Of a DNA stretch of 64,000 nt, positions 63,146-64,000 are shown piece by piece (within the stretch, counting starts at the first letter, position 1; each line of letters opens with the position of its first letter). A program made the translations under genes and the position numbers. The notes under the pieces are model-generated. The model was given only the letters and a program-made list of their open reading frames with translations, was not told where the DNA came from and ran no database searches. This stretch comes from Anaeroglomus sp964630775. Lineage in GTDB: Bacteria > Planctomycetota > Phycisphaerae > Sedimentisphaerales > Anaerohalosphaeraceae. The stretch covers positions 1 to 64,000 of the forward strand of contig CAZVYY010000014.1 of NCBI GenBank assembly GCA_964630775.1. The letters run 5' to 3'.

Positions 63146-64000
63146 CTACAGCGAACAGCCTTCGCCTTCGGGGTCATTGCATTGCAGCCATTCTGAGGCC
63201 AGAACCGATAAATCATAGATATTGACATAGCAGTCCGGCTTGCCTTCCGGTCCGCCGATATCGGAGGTCATCAGCGGATTCAGGTAACGTCCGACCACCT
63301 CATTATAGACCAGCAAATCCCCACAAACCGGTTCGTTGACGGTAATGACGATTTCATCATAAATATCTCCATCGAGTCCCGCCAGTCCGTCATGGACCGC
63401 CAGCCGCAGGGTATAGACTCCCGCCTGACTGAATGTGGCGGTCGTCTGAACGGCATTGGGATTACCGAAGCTGACAAAAGCCGTCTGTTCGGGATTGGTC
63501 ACTGTCCAGACAGCCGTGATCGTATCACCCGTATTGAAGTCGGCGACATCCGCATCCAGTGTGACGGTATCATTGAATTGCTTAATCAGCTCGGTCGGAA
63601 TATCCGGATCGATGGTCACACGGGGAATGGCGTTGATACCCTGCTGAACGAGGCCGACAATGGCAGCCGGACTCAAAGCATAGCTGTATAGACGCACATC
63701 ATCGGCCATGCCATTGAGCGAATGGCTTGCATCTCGACGACCACCGATTGACATTTTTGAGGTTGCGCTATAGCGGATTAACTCCTGTGTCTGCACACTG
63801 GCATCTTCCCGGCCATCCACATAAAGCACCGCGCGCTGCCCGTCAAATGTCCCGGCCAGATGATGCCAGTAGCCATCCAGAATATTGGTCTTGCCGGTCA
63901 CCCAGACTTGCCCGGTATCGCCCTGCAGAACAAATTCAGCCGTTTTGGCGTTTTCGGTTTTACGCAAAATCCAGTTAAACGGAGCCGTTCTGCCGATCAA
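63146..64000 (-). CDS. Secreted LamG/PKD-like protein with dockerin-like tail (partial)
   Basis: The C-terminal 284 residues only; the gene continues past the right edge. A LamG module (DGYWHHLAGTFDGQRAVLYV, then GGRRDASHSLNGMADDVRLY) is followed by a PKD-like beta-sandwich (TAVWTVTNPEQTAFVSF, then AGVYTLRLAVHDG). The tail GGPEGKPDCYVNIYDLSVL plus ASEWLQC is nearly the same as that of the FAD oxidoreductase gene downstream. Likely a surface glycan-binding protein; any catalytic domain would be in the missing part. Confidence 0.8.
   Translation of the reverse strand: MIGRTAPFNWILRKTENAKTAEFVLQGDTGQVWVTGKTNILDGYWHHLAGTFDGQRAVLYVDGREDASVQTQELIRYSATSKMSIGGRRDASHSLNGMADDVRLYSYALSPAAIVGLVQQGINAIPRVTIDPDIPTELIKQFNDTVTLDADVADFNTGDTITAVWTVTNPEQTAFVSFGNPNAVQTTATFSQAGVYTLRLAVHDGLAGLDGDIYDEIVITVNEPVCGDLLVYNEVVGRYLNPLMTSDIGGPEGKPDCYVNIYDLSVLASEWLQCNDPEGEGCSL

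Overview
The window looks like chromosomal DNA of an anaerobic, polysaccharide-degrading planctomycete, most likely class Phycisphaerae (Sedimentisphaerales-like). This is an inference from gene content. The signs are large exported glycoside hydrolases of the GH106 type, LamG-domain proteins, single dockerin-like tails at the ends of secreted proteins, an ECF sigma/FecR pair without a TonB receptor, and the siroheme-dependent (Ahb) route to heme, which is typical of anaerobes. No rRNA, CRISPR array, prophage or complete transposon is visible.

Layout. 1-8397: start of dnaE, a secreted coiled-coil protein, a hotdog thioesterase, clpC, a Tat-exported sugar-isomerase-like protein, and an operon of two clpP genes plus a lipoprotein. 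8628-17294: tRNA-Gln, a SPASM radical SAM enzyme, a phosphoesterase, aroF, an IMPase-family phosphatase, a sigma-54 response regulator, a cold-shock protein, pnp and rpsO. 17797-42130 is the carbohydrate island: two GH106 enzymes, a LamG/dockerin-tail protein under an ECF sigma/FecR pair, manA, fucI, a GH29 fucosidase, a divergent AraC regulator, a UROD-superfamily protein, glnS, a pectate lyase and a clan GH-A hydrolase. 42161-46122: a TauE/SafE transporter, trpC, a methyltransferase, a DUF1844 protein, smpB and a DUF4870 protein. 46267-53578: a nucleotidyltransferase toxin-antitoxin-like pair, a MetF/MTHFR-C/pterin-binding fusion, a fused AhbA-AhbB protein, ahbD and hemB, with several repeats in the gaps. 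53880-57388: small genes, surE, nnrE and a GAF-GGDEF protein. 57730-60673: a MerR / FlgB-like / FlhG / FliA locus. 60670-64000: an exported FAD oxidoreductase and a partial LamG protein, both with dockerin-like tails.

How the genes fit together. Exported fucosidase, rhamnosidase-like and pectate lyase enzymes would release L-fucose, L-rhamnose and oligogalacturonides from algal or plant polymers. Cytoplasmic FucI and ManA would feed sugars into metabolism, and the AraC-type regulator and the ECF/FecR pair are the probable controls. HemB, AhbAB and AhbD cover the first and last parts of siroheme-dependent heme synthesis. ClpC with two ClpP paralogues forms a protease system.

The points most worth a second look are: the FlgB-like gene in a MerR/FlhG/FliA locus, with a perfect palindrome at its promoter; the three-part methyl-branch fusion; a 104-bp dispersed repeat, one copy of which fills a convergent gene gap; an exported FucI-like protein with a Cys/His-rich tail in front of its Tat motif; and three consensus promoters whose -10 boxes lie 6-8 nt from an ATG, suggesting leaderless mRNAs. 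All names rest on reading the translated sequences, with no database search.
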